NCBI RefSeq assembly: GCF_042186555.1
Contig: NC_133328.1
Coordinates: forward strand, 499,251,106-499,315,105
Length of the DNA stretch: 64,000 nucleotides
Reading direction: 5' to 3'
Source: Aquarana catesbeiana
Lineage: Eukaryota > Chordata > Amphibia > Anura > Ranidae
The position numbers and the translations under genes were made by a program. Below are positions 1 through 10,642 of this stretch, piece after piece; position 1 is the stretch's first letter, and each line of letters begins with the position of its first letter. The notes below the pieces were generated by a model. It was not told the origin of the DNA. It was given only the letters and a program-made list of their open reading frames with translations, and ran no database searches.

Positions 1-506
1 GTGCTTCGCCTGTGCCCCAGACTATGTCATTATATGACTAAACGTGCATCAGGAGGTTGGACGTGCTGACGTCATCGCGCTCTGCAGTGGACGGGTGTTC
101 GCCTGTTTACCGGCCGGTTTTACATTTTAATCTTCTTTTACCATGTAAGTGCCTAGAATTTTTACTTAAATAAACTGATTACTGTACGGGTTACATTATG
201 CAAGTTCCTCTTTATTTTTTGGTAGCTGACCGTTACAGCTGTGGCTCGAGCACCTACCCATATCTACCTGCAAGCTTGTTGTAGTTTGTCCATCTGCTAT
301 ACCCGGAAGTGCTGTCACTGCTGCCTTGGATCAAGGACCCTGGCTGGGTTATAGCCACAGGTTTAAGCATGCTATCTGATAAGCTGGTATTTTATATGGT
401 GGAGGTACACTAGTCTATTGGTACTTCTTGGTGAAGTTGTGGATTGAACTTTTTCCTAGGATGTCACTCATTTGATTATCTGATATTCTGATATCATCGA
501 CTTTTT
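1..506. repeat. Degenerate Penelope-associated type repeat
   Basis: No coding frame is convincing here. The segment at about 25-60 (a short GTCAT/ATGAC hairpin followed by TAAACGTGCATCAGG) and the later TTAAATAAACTGATTAC stretch resemble the tail units seen at 60330-61740 (GAAACGCGTAGG, then ACCTTAATAAACC). I infer a decayed fragment of the same repeat class. The assignment is weak because only short blocks are shared. Confidence 0.3.
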
Positions 507-1316
507 TCACAGTATACGGTTTTCCTGGTGCCTCCATGGCAGCATACCAATGGTTGGTGGCTCTGCCCTCGACCAACCCACAGGACCACATAACTCTATA
601 AAAAAAAAAAAAAAAAAAGTGTTACTCCCCCACTCAGGTATTCTTTTTCCTGTCCTCATCCCTGCAGGATCACAGTCCAGCCCTACCTCACCGACATATG
701 GTGTGACCATTGCAGGTTCATGCTCTCCTGCAGTATGGAGTCCCATTACTTGGGCTGCTAAATGCACAATATAAGTATGGGAGCCCGTTTTTCTGTGGAT
801 CTTTTTGGCGCCTGTGGAGAGATCCAGGAGCATTTCCTTCTCCTCTGTGGCTTTGGCTGGCTATCCCAAGCAAGGTACCTTTCTGGAGCCTCCAGTGGCG
901 AAATTCCTGATACTGCTTTTAGCTACGCCAGCATGCCGCCCCCCCTCCTTGGATCGCTTCCTGGAACCGCCAGCGGCCTGACTCTGCCTCTGTATGCACC
1001 GGCATACCGCCCCCTTCTGTGTGTGGGCGCTTCGTGCGCGCCTCTGAGCACAGCTTCGCCACCTGGGGGGGCGGGGTCACAGCGGAACATCACGGCGCAT
1101 GTGCAGTAGCCTTCTAAGGCTAAGCAGCGGCCATCTTGGTACACCCTGGCCGAGATTTCCTATTTAAACAGCCTATAAGTTAATTTAAGCCAGGCAGTCA
1201 GAGGGAAGACATCTCCAGGTGTCTTCTCCACCTTCTACCTCCCTTCCTATTATTATGGAGCCTGGCCAAGGTAGTGGTTATGTATGGGTGTGTATATATG
1301 TATATGTGTATATAGA

Positions 1317-2904
1317 CAGTATCTCACAAAAGTGAGTACACCCTTCACATATTTGTAAATATTTTATCATATCTTTTCATGCAACGACACTGAAGAAATA
1401 ACACTTTGCTACAATGTAGTGAATGTACAGCTTGTATAACAGTGTAAATTTGCTGTCCCCTCAAAATAACTCAACACAGCCATTAATGTCCAAACCGCTG
1501 GCAACAAAAGTGAGTACACCTCTAAGTGAAAATGTCCAAATTAGACCCAAAGTGTTAATATTTTGTGTGGCCACTATTATTTTCTAACACTACCTTAACC
1601 CTCTTGGGCATGGAGTTCACCAGAGCTTCACAGGTTGCCACTGGAGTCCTCTCCCACTCCTCCATGACAACATCACAGAGTTGGCGGATGTTAGAGACCT
1701 TGCGCTCCTCCAACTTCTATTTGAGGATGCCCCACAGATGCTCAATAGGGTTTAGGTCTGGAGACATGCTTGGCTAGTCCATCACCTTTACCCTCAGTTT
1801 CTTTAGCAAGGCAATGGTCATCTTGGAGGTGTGTTTGGGGTCGTTATGTTGCAATATGCAGCCCAGTTTCCGAAGGGAGGGGTTCATGCTCTGCTTCAGT
1901 ATGTCACAGTACATGCTGGCATTCATGGTTCCCTCAAAGAACTCTAGCTCCCCAGTGCCGGCAGCACTCATGCAGCCCCAGACCATGACACTCCAACCAC
2001 CATGCTTGACTGTAGGCAAGACACATTTGTCTTTTTGTACTCCTCACCTGGTTGCCGGAACACACGCTCTACACCATCTGAACCAAATAAGTTCATCTTG
2101 GTCTCATCAGACCACAGGACATAGTTCCAGTAATCCATGTCCTTAGTCTGCTTGTCCTCAGCAAACTGTTTGCGGGCTTTCTTGTACATCATCTTTAGAA
2201 GAGGCTTCCTTCTGGGACAACAGCCATGCAGACCAATTTGATGCAGTGTGCGGTGTATGGTCTGAGCACTGACAGGCTGACCCCCCCCACCCCTTCTACC
2301 TCTGCAGCAATGCTGGCAGCACTCATACGTCTATTTCCCAAAGACAATCTCTGGATATGACGCTGAGAACGTGCACTCAACTTTGGTCGACCATGGCAAA
2401 GCCTGTTCTGAGTGGAACCTGTCCTGTTAAACCGCTGTATGGTCTTGGCCACCGCACAGCAGCTCAGTTTCAGGGTCTTGGCAATCATCTTATAGCCTAG
2501 GCCATCTTTATGTAGAGCAACAATTCTTTTTTTCAGATCCTGAGAGTACTTTGCCATGAGGTGTAATGTTGAACTTCCAGTGACCAGTATGAGAGATTGA
2601 GAGCATTAACACCAAATTTAACAAACCTGCTCTCCATTCACACCTGAGACCTTGTAACACTAACAAGTCACACGACACTGGGGAGGGAAAATTACTAATT
2701 GGTCCCAATTTGGACATTTTCACTTAGGGGTGTACTCACTTTTGTTGCCAGCAGTTTAGACATTAATGGCTGTGTGTTGAGTTATTTTAAGGGTACAGCA
2801 AGTTTACACTGTTATACAAGCTGTACGCTCACTACATTACATTGTAGCAAAGTGTAATTTCTTCAGTGTCGTCACATGAAAAAATATAATAAAATATTTA
2901 CAAT
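1317..2904 (-). mobile_element. Tc1/mariner transposon with long inverted repeats, right end clipped
   Basis: The left end starts CAGTATCTCACAAAAGTGAG, and a long inverted copy lies at about 2700-2904. Both arms contain the internal motif ACAAAAGTGAGTACACC and the block around GTGTAAATTTGCTG / AGCAAGTTTACAC, so this is the IR-DR type of Tc1 end, more than 200 bp long. The right arm stops after AAAATATTTACAA, about 35 bp short of the outer tip, so the last segment including the outer repeat is lost. The flanking dinucleotide on the left is not a clean TA. Confidence 0.85.
1570..2557 (-). pseudogene. Tc1 transposase pseudogene
   Basis: Read on the minus strand from ATG 2557, the frame MAKYSQDLKKRIVALHKDG begins an N-terminal helix-turn-helix (paired-like) DNA-binding domain. 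After a frameshift near 2195 it continues with the first catalytic block YVLWSDETKMNLFG. Next come VKHGGWSVMVWGCMSAAGTG and the second catalytic block ILQHNDPKHTSK (about 1830-1870). The last block, corresponding to SPDLNPIE, falls around 1740-1760 in another frame. Several frameshifts interrupt a gene that would normally be about 340 codons. It would be a cut-and-paste DDE transposase; this copy is dead. Confidence 0.85.
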
Positions 2905-3022
2905 AATGCGTGTATGTTTAATAGTTTTATTGTGCCATTCCCATTTCATTTTTACTTCTTCCATCCCTAGCTGCCTCTGATATTACAATGCTGCATCAAA
3001 AAGATCCACACCATACCACTAG

Positions 3023-3107
3023 GTAAGGGCTGCAACAAGCAGGTAAGTTCCTTCATTCAAAGAGCTTTTTGAGGCATATGGAAACATCCCTTTGTTTTTT
3101 TCCACAG
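3023..3107 (+). other. Inferred gag intron 2 (85 nt)
   Basis: The segment begins GTAAGG after CCACTAG and ends TTTGTTTTTTTCCACAG. Unspliced, the frame reads ACT-AGG-TAA and stops at once. Spliced, it reads ACT-AGC-CCG-CAC and enters the Ser/Arg-rich gag frame. A second GTAAGT lies at 3043, but using it would keep the TAA stop. Confidence 0.5.
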
Positions 3108-4136
3108 CCCGCACCGAGAGTCATCCCGCAGATCTTCCCGCAGAAGTTCTCCCCATAGGTCAAGAGGTCACAGAAGTTCTGGTCACTCGCATTCATCTTC
3201 TGCCTATGCTTCCCGCAGTAGTCGGAGGTCACCCCAACATACCTTAAGCAGGCATAACTCCCAGGACAGGTCGACACATCTGTGGAAGAAGGCCTGTTGG
3301 GTCTGTGGGAAGCAAGCCCTCCCGGGAAAATTGACATGTAGTCAGTGCCTCCTGGAAGCCACAGCGGACAAGCAAGGATCCATAGACTCAATTAAAAAGT
3401 TGATCAAGGATTCCATCCGGGAATTAGACTGGTGGAGGCAGATGCTCAGCTCTTTGATTCGATTCCGACTGTGGACACGGCGGTCATGAGGTTAGCCAGG
3501 AATACAATGTTGCCTTAGAAGACACAGTCTCCTTCAGGGATGTTCAGGATCGACTCAGATCTTAAGAAGGTGTATCAGGCAACAGGGGGAGCCTGCAAGC
3601 CGGCAGTGGCTCTGTCTTCAATCTCCAGGACCACCAGCTTAGGTTCAGGCGAAATCATTAAAGCACTGGATGAGTTGTAGCTAGCCTCTGATTTTTTGGC
3701 AGAAGCAGCCATCGATGTCCTGAGGTGTTCCTCCAGGGCCATGCTATACTCCATCACAGCCAGAAGGGCATTATGGCTAAAGCCATGGTCAGCGGACCCA
3801 TCTTCAAAACAGTCCTGGTGTTGCATCCCATACAATGGAAAAGCCCTGTTCGGCGAGAAAATGGATACAGCTATTACCAGAGTGCAAAGCATGGCCTAAT
3901 TCCCCAGGATAGGAATAGGAGAAGGAAATTTGCTTCGCGGCCAGCTACCCAACAAAGATCAAGGGATGCCAGAACATACCATTCCTGGTAAGGAGTACAG
4001 AAGAGGCTGGAAGGGCTCACAAGCCACCTTTCTCAAGTTGGGGGAAACCTAAGGCCTCGACATCGGCAATTGAGAACCAGAAGTCTTTTTGACTCCTTAC
4101 CCACCCAAACCGGTCCAGTAGGACTTTTGCCCAGGT

Positions 4137-4975
4137 TTGGGTAGAAAATTGCACAGATCAATGGGCAATCTCCATGATCCTTCGAGGGCATTTTTGGAAA
4201 TTCAAAAGCCGTCCTCCACCCTTTTCTTTCCAACCCACCAAAATTCCAATCTCCAAGGAGAAGACACAAGCTCTCTTTCAGTATATTCAAATACTTCTAC
4301 ACCAACGGGCAGAACTGCCAGTACCAGACTCGGAGAAACACTCTGGGTTCTATTCCCCAATCTTTTTAGTCCCCAAAAAATCAGGAGGCTGGAGGCCCGT
4401 ATTGGACCTAAAGAGGCTAAACAGTTACATTCAGGTACAGCACTTCAAAATGGAATGCCTGAACACAGTAATTCTGTCAGTACAGCCAGGGGACTGGATT
4501 GTCTCTATAGATCGCCAAGATGCGTACCTTCACATCCCAATCCACCATCATTTCCAACCTTTTCTCCGGTTCAAAGTAGGTGATCTGCACCTCCAGTTCC
4601 AATGTCTTCCCTTTGGAATTTCATCAGCCCCCAGAACCTTTACCAAGGTTTTAGTAGCCACCCTGTCCCCCCTCCGGGAGAAGGGGGTCAGGGTCCTGCA
4701 GAGGGACTCTGTAAGCACATGTGCAGCTAGTCCTGAACACTTTGATCCAATTCGGGTGGCTTATCAACTACTCAAAAAGTCAATTGACGCCTACACAAAA
4801 GATGACACCCCAGAGAAGGCTGTGTCACTCCCACTACAGAAGATCCCTATATTGATACAGAAGGTGAAGCAGACGTTAGGGAGCTGTTCCATGCCAGCAT
4901 CAGACTGTGTGAGCCTCCTAGGGTCCCTTTCATCATGCATACCGACAGTGAAGTGGGCCAGGTGGCATCTATGAG
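4137..4975 (+). pseudogene. DIRS-type reverse transcriptase fragment
   Basis: A 266-codon open stretch (4174-4974) carries the RT fingers and palm of a DIRS element: FYSPIFLVPKKSGGWRPVLD (motif 1), LKRLNSYIQVQHFKME, and motif A as SIDRQDAYLHIPI, then FLRFKVGDLHLQFQCLPFGI and SSAPRTFTKVLVATLSPLRE (motif B). The catalytic YLDD-type motif C expected shortly after this is not visible. At about 4680 the frame passes into sequence with no RT match (LQRDSVSTCAASPEHFDP). Part of the palm was therefore lost or replaced before the frame recovers towards the RNase H. It is a remnant of the element's polymerase. Confidence 0.8.
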
Positions 4976-5084
4976 ATTTTCAGTTGGGTTTTCTGGCACA
5001 GTGGAGAAAGAAGCACCTGGGACAAATGATAGTCATCAACATTTCAATGAAATCCAGCCTCTGGTGGTGGACAAGACCACCTTA

Positions 5085-5516
5085 CCTTCTAGTTCACCGT
5101 TCCCTGGGCCCCATCTTGTGGTCCATCCTTACATTGGACGCAAGTCAACTGGGATGGGGGGCACACTACTAAAACCAGTTAGTGCAAGGAAGATGGCGAT
5201 TCAATGCGGAAGAGATGATTTCCAATAACCTAGAGCTAAGGGCAGCATGGATGGCAAGTCTACATCTAGCCCCTCTTCTCAGAGGCAAGTCCATACTGCT
5301 CTAGATGGACAACAGAGCAGCAGTGGCCTATGTTCAAAACCAAGGGGGGGGACACAGCAGGTCCCTAGTCAGCGAGGTAGCCCCAATTATATCATGGGCC
5401 ATGAGCAATTTGATCGATCTTTGGGCTGCTTACATCCCAGCCCCCAAGATTCAGCTAGCCGATCGCCTTTCAAGATCTTTCAGCAGCAACATGGAATGGT
5501 CACTAGATCCACAGGT
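5085..5516 (+). pseudogene. DIRS-type ribonuclease H fragment
   Basis: Across two frames the region reads LTLDASQLGWGAHY, NNLELRAAWMASLHLAP, MDNRAAVAYVQNQGG and APIISWAMSNLIDLWAAYIP, then LADRLSRSFSSNMEWSLDP. This is the DIRS RNase H core: the DAS acidic strand, the E of the NLELRA helix, the D of DNRAAV and the D of ADRLSR. Its role would be to degrade the RNA template during reverse transcription. A frameshift lies near 5305. The sequence stops within EWSLDPQV where the 39-40 bp minisatellite starts, so the downstream recombinase is absent. Confidence 0.8.
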
Positions 5517-5972
5517 TGTACTAATGGAGGGGGGTTGTCCTGGGGGGTTTGTACTAATAGAGGGGCGTTTGTCCTGGGGGGGTCTGTACTAATGAAGGGA
5601 GGGGGGTTTGTCCTGGGGGGGTCTGTACTAATGAAGGGAGGGGGGTTTGTCCTGGGGGGGGTCTGTACTAATGAAGGGAGTGGGGTTTGTCCTGGGGGGG
5701 GTCTGTACTAATGAAGGGAGGGGGGTTTGTCCTGGGGGGGTCTGTACTAATGAAGGGAGGGGGGTTTGTCCTGGGGGGTCTGTACTAATGAAGGGAGGGG
5801 GGTTTGTCCTGGGGGGGTCTGTACTAATGAAGGGAGGGGGGTTTGTCCTGGGGGGAGTCTGTACTAATGAAGGGAGGGGGGTTTGTCCTGGGGGGGGTCT
5901 GTACTAATGACGGGAGGGGAGTTTGTCCTGGGGGGGTCTGTACTAATGGAGGGGGGTGGTTTGTCCTGGAGG
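5517..5972 (+). repeat. G-rich minisatellite, 39-40 bp unit
   Basis: About eleven units of the form GTCTGTACTAATGAAGGGAG plus GGGGTTTGTCCTGGGGGG are arrayed head to tail. Starts of GTCTGTACTA fall at 5582, 5621, 5661, 5701 and 5740. Unit length varies by one G in the homopolymers. Each unit carries two runs of five to seven G. Long open frames here (peptide repeats such as GGGFVLGGSVLMK) come from the repeat and are not a gene. Confidence 0.95.
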
Positions 5973-6269
5973 GGGTCTACACCCAGGAAAGTACACCCAG
6001 GGCTCCAGAGGGAGAGGGCACTGCCGAGGGAAAACCATTAGAGAGAGAACCCCGCTGCCCTGTGCCACCAGAGGGAAAGCCACACAGCCTGGTGCCATCC
6101 CTGGAGGAGAAAGGAATGGAGTCATTGCAGGAATACAGATCTGGGTGCTACCCGATGGAGTCGCCACGGGCAATTCAGAGTGAGCTGACTCCTGATCAGA
6201 GGAACCGTTGCTGTATCGCTGGGTCAGGTGAGAGGGCCGATCGGCCATTATCTACTAATGTCCATAGGA
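5973..6269. other. Unassigned spacer between two minisatellites
   Basis: This is a moderately GC-rich segment with an open plus-strand frame that continues out of the minisatellite. The predicted peptide has no motif I recognise. It may be single-copy intron or an old repeat; nothing in it supports a gene. Confidence 0.4.
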
Positions 6270-6692
6270 ACTGCAGTCTCTGACCGTCTCCTGTATCATG
6301 TCTGCAGTCTCTGACCGTCTCCTGTATCATGTCTGCAGTCTCTGACCATCTCCTGTACTATGATTGCAGTCTCTGATCATCTCCTGTATTATGTCTGCAG
6401 TCTCTGATCATCTCCTGTACTATGTCTGCAGTCTCTGATCATCTCCTGTACTATGTCTGCAGTCTCTGACCGTCTCCTGTATCATGTCTGCAGTCTCTGA
6501 TCATCTCCTGTACTATGTCTGCAGTCTCTGACCGTCTCCTGTATCATGTCTGCAGTCTCTGACCGTCTCCTGTATCATGTCTGCAGTCTCTGACCGTCTC
6601 CTGTATCATGTCTGCAGTCTCTGACCGTCTCCTGTATCATGTCTGCAGTCTCTGACCATCTCTTGTATCATGTCTGCAGTTTTTGACTGTAT
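6270..6692 (+). repeat. Minisatellite, 31 bp unit
   Basis: About 13.6 head-to-tail copies of a 31 bp unit containing TCTGCAGTCTCTGACCGTCT followed by CCTGTATCATG; starts fall at 6301 and 6332. Variants ACC/ATC and ATC/ACT alternate through the array. There are no unique spacers, so it is not a CRISPR array. Confidence 0.95.
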
Positions 6693-7087
6693 TATGTCTG
6701 GGGGCTCTTTCTGGTGGTGTGTGTGTGTGGGGGGGGGGGGCGGCATTGAAGGGCCCGGCCTTGGGGCGGCAAAGGGAGTAAATCCGGGCCTGACTGCATT
6801 AGGTATTTATGTTATTTAAGCGCAGCTTTTTTGTTCTTATTGTTTTTGGTGTGTATCTCACTTTCTAGCTGCAGCTTTTAGTTAGGGGTTGATTTTGGGT
6901 TAGCGCAGTGTTCCATATATTCTATATAAAATAGTGTTAACATTACAAAAATCACAGGCACTGATGCATATAAATAGTTTAATAGAAGTCTTATTTATAT
7001 ATAAGAAAATGTATCCATATTATATTGGCATTATTTCTGCCCATGTACATAAGGGGTAATCTGCAATTTCTGTTTTTCAACCAGCAC
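6693..7087. other. Intron or unclassified repeat, no gene
   Basis: The segment contains a TG-repeat and a G-run (6717-6740) and then AT-rich sequence. No coding frame or transposon terminus is seen. Confidence 0.4.
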
Positions 7088-8401
7088 ATTTAAGATAAGA
7101 TTTATTGTCATTGTAAAACAAATCACAATGAAATTACATTTCTACTCCGCACATTATTCATACATCACAATTTTCAACCATGCATTTACCACATAGGATT
7201 TAATTATACCAAAAAGTGTATAATATATATAAATATATAAAAGTGCCCCCATATTTTAAAGGTATAAAAAGTGCCCTTATATTAAAAAAACGAAACAAGA
7301 CAAAAAATAAAACTATGTAACCTCTTTCATTTCATTCCTGCATTAATTGCCTTGACAGCCCTGAGAAAGAAGCTCTCTTTAAATCTATTTGTCCTCATTT
7401 TAATCACCCTAAAACATCTCCCCGATGGCATTAATTCAGAGAAATGAAAACCAGGATGAGTCCGGTCTCTCACTATTTTTCCTGCTCTACAAAGGCAACA
7501 AGTCTCATATTTCTTCTAGAGAAACAAGTTCACACCCTACAATTTTCTGCACTGTTCGAATCACTCTCCTTAAAGCATTTTTAATTTTTTTTTCTTCCAT
7601 AAATTTTTATTGAATATCAAAGTATAAGTGAAGGTTTACAAATTGAACATCGTATATATCATACAAGGAAACAAAAATATTGACAACAAAGTCATTCAGG
7701 TAATCGCCTGTACCAGAGAGAGAGACAGGATGCACAACAAACAGGGAGTCAGAGGAGCCTAAACTCCATTTGGCACATTGATAATGCATTTAATCGTTGT
7801 TCTATAGATATATTCAGTTACCCTGCTTTGTCTGGTACATAAATGATATCAGGGGCCCAAGTTCGAGAACGAACACGGGAAAACATTAGCAAGAAAATAT
7901 GCATAAAGACTGAAAAGAGGGCGAAAAAGAGAAAGAGAACGTGAGAGGAAGGAGAGAAGGGGAGAGAGAGAGAAAAAATAAATAAATAAATGAATAAATA
8001 AAAAAGGGAAGGAATAAGGGGAGAGCAGAGCAGAGAAGGGGGAAAGAAGGGAGAGAGAGGGACACTGTAGAGAGGAGTCCGCAAATTATATATTAACAGA
8101 TGAAAGTATTGAGTCCCTTCGCCTCTGCACCCCCCCGCTCCCCCGGCCAAAGTCTCCCTGATTAAGTTTTCGTAAAATATATAAACAGTGCACTTTGTTT
8201 AAGAGTTGACAATTTGGAAGTAATCCGATGTTTTAAAATGAGTCCAGCATGCCCATGTAGTCGTGAATTTTTGTATCCGTTCTTGGGAAATGTGTATCAG
8301 TTCTTCCATCTCTTATATTTTGGAAAGTTTGGCGAATCATTCTCTAATTGTTGGTGGAGTAATAGATCTCCAGTGTGTCGGAACACACAGTCTCGCTGCA
8401 T

Positions 8402-9096
8402 TCACCATGTGCATGGCCAGAGATTTGTAATAAGCACTTTTAGACAATGTGGTATGGTGCAGCAGATATTGTGCTGAGTGTAATCTAATGTATACGTGGT
8501 GACCTGTGAGATGATGTCATGCACCTTCTTCCAAAACGGTTCACAGTCCCACCAAACATGGAGCATAGTGCCTTCTGCTTTACCACATCTCCAGCACGTG
8601 TTGGGTATAGATGGTGAGAATTTGTGGAGTAAGGAGGGAGTTCTGTACCACCCCGTTTTGATTTTATAACAGTTTTCTTGGATGGCTACATTCATGGAAC
8701 CTTTGTGTGCGTATTCGTGTATAGTTTCCCACTCCTCATCGGATAAAGAAATCTGAAGTTCCCTACCCCATGTGGTGCATGCGGAATCTCTTTTAATGTT
8801 AGGCTCTTCAAATAACATTGTGTATATGAGGGATATTAAATGCCTTTGTGGCGAATTTCTTGTACAGAGGGATTCAAATGATGTGAGCTGTCTTGTCCAT
8901 GTTGAGTGTGATGCTTGTGTAGTCAGGAAGTTGCATATTTGTCTATATGACCAAAAGGGGAAAGATTTGGTTAAAGAGACATCAACCAGGTTGTCATAAG
9001 AGCAGGGGTCGCCTTTCAAAAAAAAAGTGTTGCGCCCTCATGTCTTTGTAGGGCCATTCATGGCTCAGAAATGAGCCTGCATTACCTGGTGGGAAA
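8402..9096 (-). pseudogene. L1 ORF2 C-terminal part (outer L1)
   Basis: This is the far C-terminal region of the LINE ORF2 protein. It carries the Cys/His motif CWRCGKAEGTMLHVWWDC (pattern CxxC, H, C), followed by a Trp-rich end. Its frame is interrupted upstream by the inserted inner L1. The reading resumes at 13410 as GPLTMLKGNPDFPPGNAG across the join. Stops and a frameshift near the poly-T at 9019 show decay. Confidence 0.8.
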
Positions 9097-9677
9097 TCTG
9101 GGTTTCCTTTTTTTTTTTTTTTTTTCCAAATAATTTTTATTATAAATTTTAGTGATACAGAATAAAGGATCATAGAAAATCACAAGCATTGTTCAGTGTA
9201 TCCATAAGTGGTATTAAGCGTGTATTCTGTATGACTTAGCTGGTAATAGTTCCTATGATAAACAGGAAAGCAAATGTAAATGTTCATGCAGATGCTGGAT
9301 TAAATTCCAGTCTTCTTGACTGGAAAAAACAAAAAACACTCAAAAGTAATACGGATATTTGTAACAAAGAAAAAAACAAAGCTGTATAAACCTGTGATAT
9401 ATAGGGATGAGGATTAGGATAGGAGGGAGAAAAAAGAAAGAAGAGAAGAGAGAGTAAGAGCCGTCTAGTTGATTTTATTACCTGGTCATGGTGGATCCTC
9501 CCGGAGGTGCCACAGCTCCCAAACCTTATTGTGTGCCTCTAGTCTATCTTGGATTCTAGCTGTCATTTTTTCCATCAATTCTACATCCTTGATTCTAGCG
9601 TATAGATCTTCAGCAGAGGGTGGAGTAATGCGTTTCCAGTTTAGGGCTACCAGGCAGCGTGCTGCCGTGAGTATGTG

Positions 9678-10640
9678 TCATACTAATTTCTTGTATGGTC
9701 TACAGATTTTTAGTGGTGATAGGCCCAATAGGAAAAATTTTGGAGTTGCTTGGACTTTGGTTTCTAAGAGGCGGGCAAGGAGGTGACTGACCATCTCCCA
9801 GTACTGAGCCAGCAGTGGGCAGGTCCAATACACATGTATAAGAGTGCCTGTAGCTTCTTGGCAGCGCCAACATTTATCTGAGCTATTAGGGAAGATTGTG
9901 TGTAGCACATCTGGAGTCATGTACCAGAAGTAGAGGATTTTGTATGAGTTTTCTTTATATAGCGTACACATTGAACTCTTCGCTGCTTGGTTCCATATTG
10001 TCTGCCATTGTGCTAATGTAAATTCTTCCCCTAAGATCTTCTCCCACTTGAGCATGTAATAATGTTTACCTTGCTCCTCTAGGGAGATGGCAGTCAGAAT
10101 CTTATAGATTCCTGATATGAGTCCCCTCTGCGAATTACCTGCTAGAATAATGGTTTCAAACGGGGACGGGGGTGAACATTGTAGGTTCGGGGCTATAGAT
10201 AGTGCATAATGTCTTATTTGTAAATATCCATAGAACGCTTGTCTTGGTAAATTATGTTTGGTCTGCAGGTCTGAGAAGGACAGGAGCCTACGGGATCTAG
10301 GATCTACTATACTCCCAAAATGGAACAAGTTCCTAGAGGACCAGGGGTGTGACATCTGATGTGTGAGACTATCTGGCACCTTGGGGTTACACACTAAGGA
10401 AGTCAGAGTCGATTTCTCCGAGATTAGCTTATTAGAATGAGCCAGTGTGCGCCAAGTCCTCTTTAACATGGACATGGGGCCCAGGAGGCGCTCCGGAGCT
10501 ACGTCCGCATCCGCATTCCATAGTAGGTTGTTCGGGTGTATTAGGGCTAGCCATAATTTTTCTATCTCTGTCCACTTATTGTATGATTTTTGTGTGAACC
10601 ATGATGCCACAGCTCTCAGCTGTGTCGCTTGGTAGTATTT
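9678..10640 (-). pseudogene. L1 ORF2 C-terminal domain (inner L1)
   Basis: A 310-codon open stretch follows the RT domain. It includes the CCHC-like motif CWRCQEATGTLIHVYWTC near its end, and WF, WNQAAKS and YKILYFWYMTP blocks typical of Tx1/L1 C-termini. It should be continuous with the RT frame. The break lies at a run of G on the minus strand (plus-strand C-run around 10663), where a one-base length change shifts the frame. This is probably a single indel or a sequencing homopolymer error. Confidence 0.85.
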
Positions 10641-10642
10641 GA

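Larger units (their letters stand above)
1271..2970 (+). other. Inferred gag intron 1 (about 110 nt before the Tc1 inserted)
   Basis: The segment begins GTAGTG after CCAAG and ends in a pyrimidine-rich tract TTCTTCCATCCCTAG. Removing it joins CAA-G to CT-GCC, so the frame from ATG 1255 runs on as M-E-P-G-Q-A-A-S-D-I-T-M. Taking out the Tc1 copy at 1317-2904 leaves about 110 nt, a plausible minimal vertebrate intron. This is inference from splice consensus and frame only. Confidence 0.5.
1255..3990 (+). pseudogene. DIRS-type gag, apparently with two introns, decayed
   Basis: Three blocks join in frame if two intron-like gaps are removed: 1255-1270 (ATG, M-E-P-G-Q), 2971-3022 and 3108 onward. 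The third block encodes a long Ser/Arg-rich stretch (for example RRSSRRSSPHRSRGHRSS), then a Cys2-Cys2 knuckle CWVCGKQALPGKLTCSQC. After a stop at about 3487 and frameshifts the frame resumes as KKVYQATGGACKPAVALSS. It ends in the conserved block AEAAIDVLRCSSRAMLYS and RRALWLKPWSADPSSKQSW (to about 3890), with an in-frame TAG before LASDFLAEA. The product would be the nucleic-acid-binding structural protein of the element. It cannot now be made intact. The first gap contains the Tc1 insertion. Confidence 0.7.
507..5516 (+). mobile_element. DIRS-like retroelement, 3' truncated, interrupted by a Tc1
   Basis: In order on the plus strand the element shows a GC-rich leader (507-1254), a gag gene (1255-3990), a reverse transcriptase (about 4150-4975) and a ribonuclease H (about 5120-5516). 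The RT and RNase H are of the DIRS type: GFYSPIFLVPKKSGG, SIDRQDAYLHIPI and LPFGISSAPRTFTK, then DASQLGWGA and DNRAAVAYVQNQGG. DIRS elements normally continue with a methyltransferase-like domain and a tyrosine recombinase. Neither is present, because the element runs into a minisatellite at about 5517. A Tc1 copy occupies 1317-2904. The left boundary is a guess from the change in sequence character near the T-rich stretch at 500; the terminal repeats were not found. Confidence 0.75.

Noticed and set aside
3043..3107. Alternative gag intron using the GTAAGT donor at 3043
   Set aside because: It keeps the in-frame TAA at 3024-3026, so the gag frame would stop; the donor at 3023 restores it.
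5247..6283. Gly-rich plus-strand frames with GGGFVLGGSVLMK repeats
   Set aside because: Products of the 39-40 bp minisatellite running out of the RNase H fragment; frame changes with each G-run length.
6270..6692. CRISPR array (31 bp repeats)
   Set aside because: Units are contiguous with no unique spacers, no Cas genes, and a vertebrate setting.
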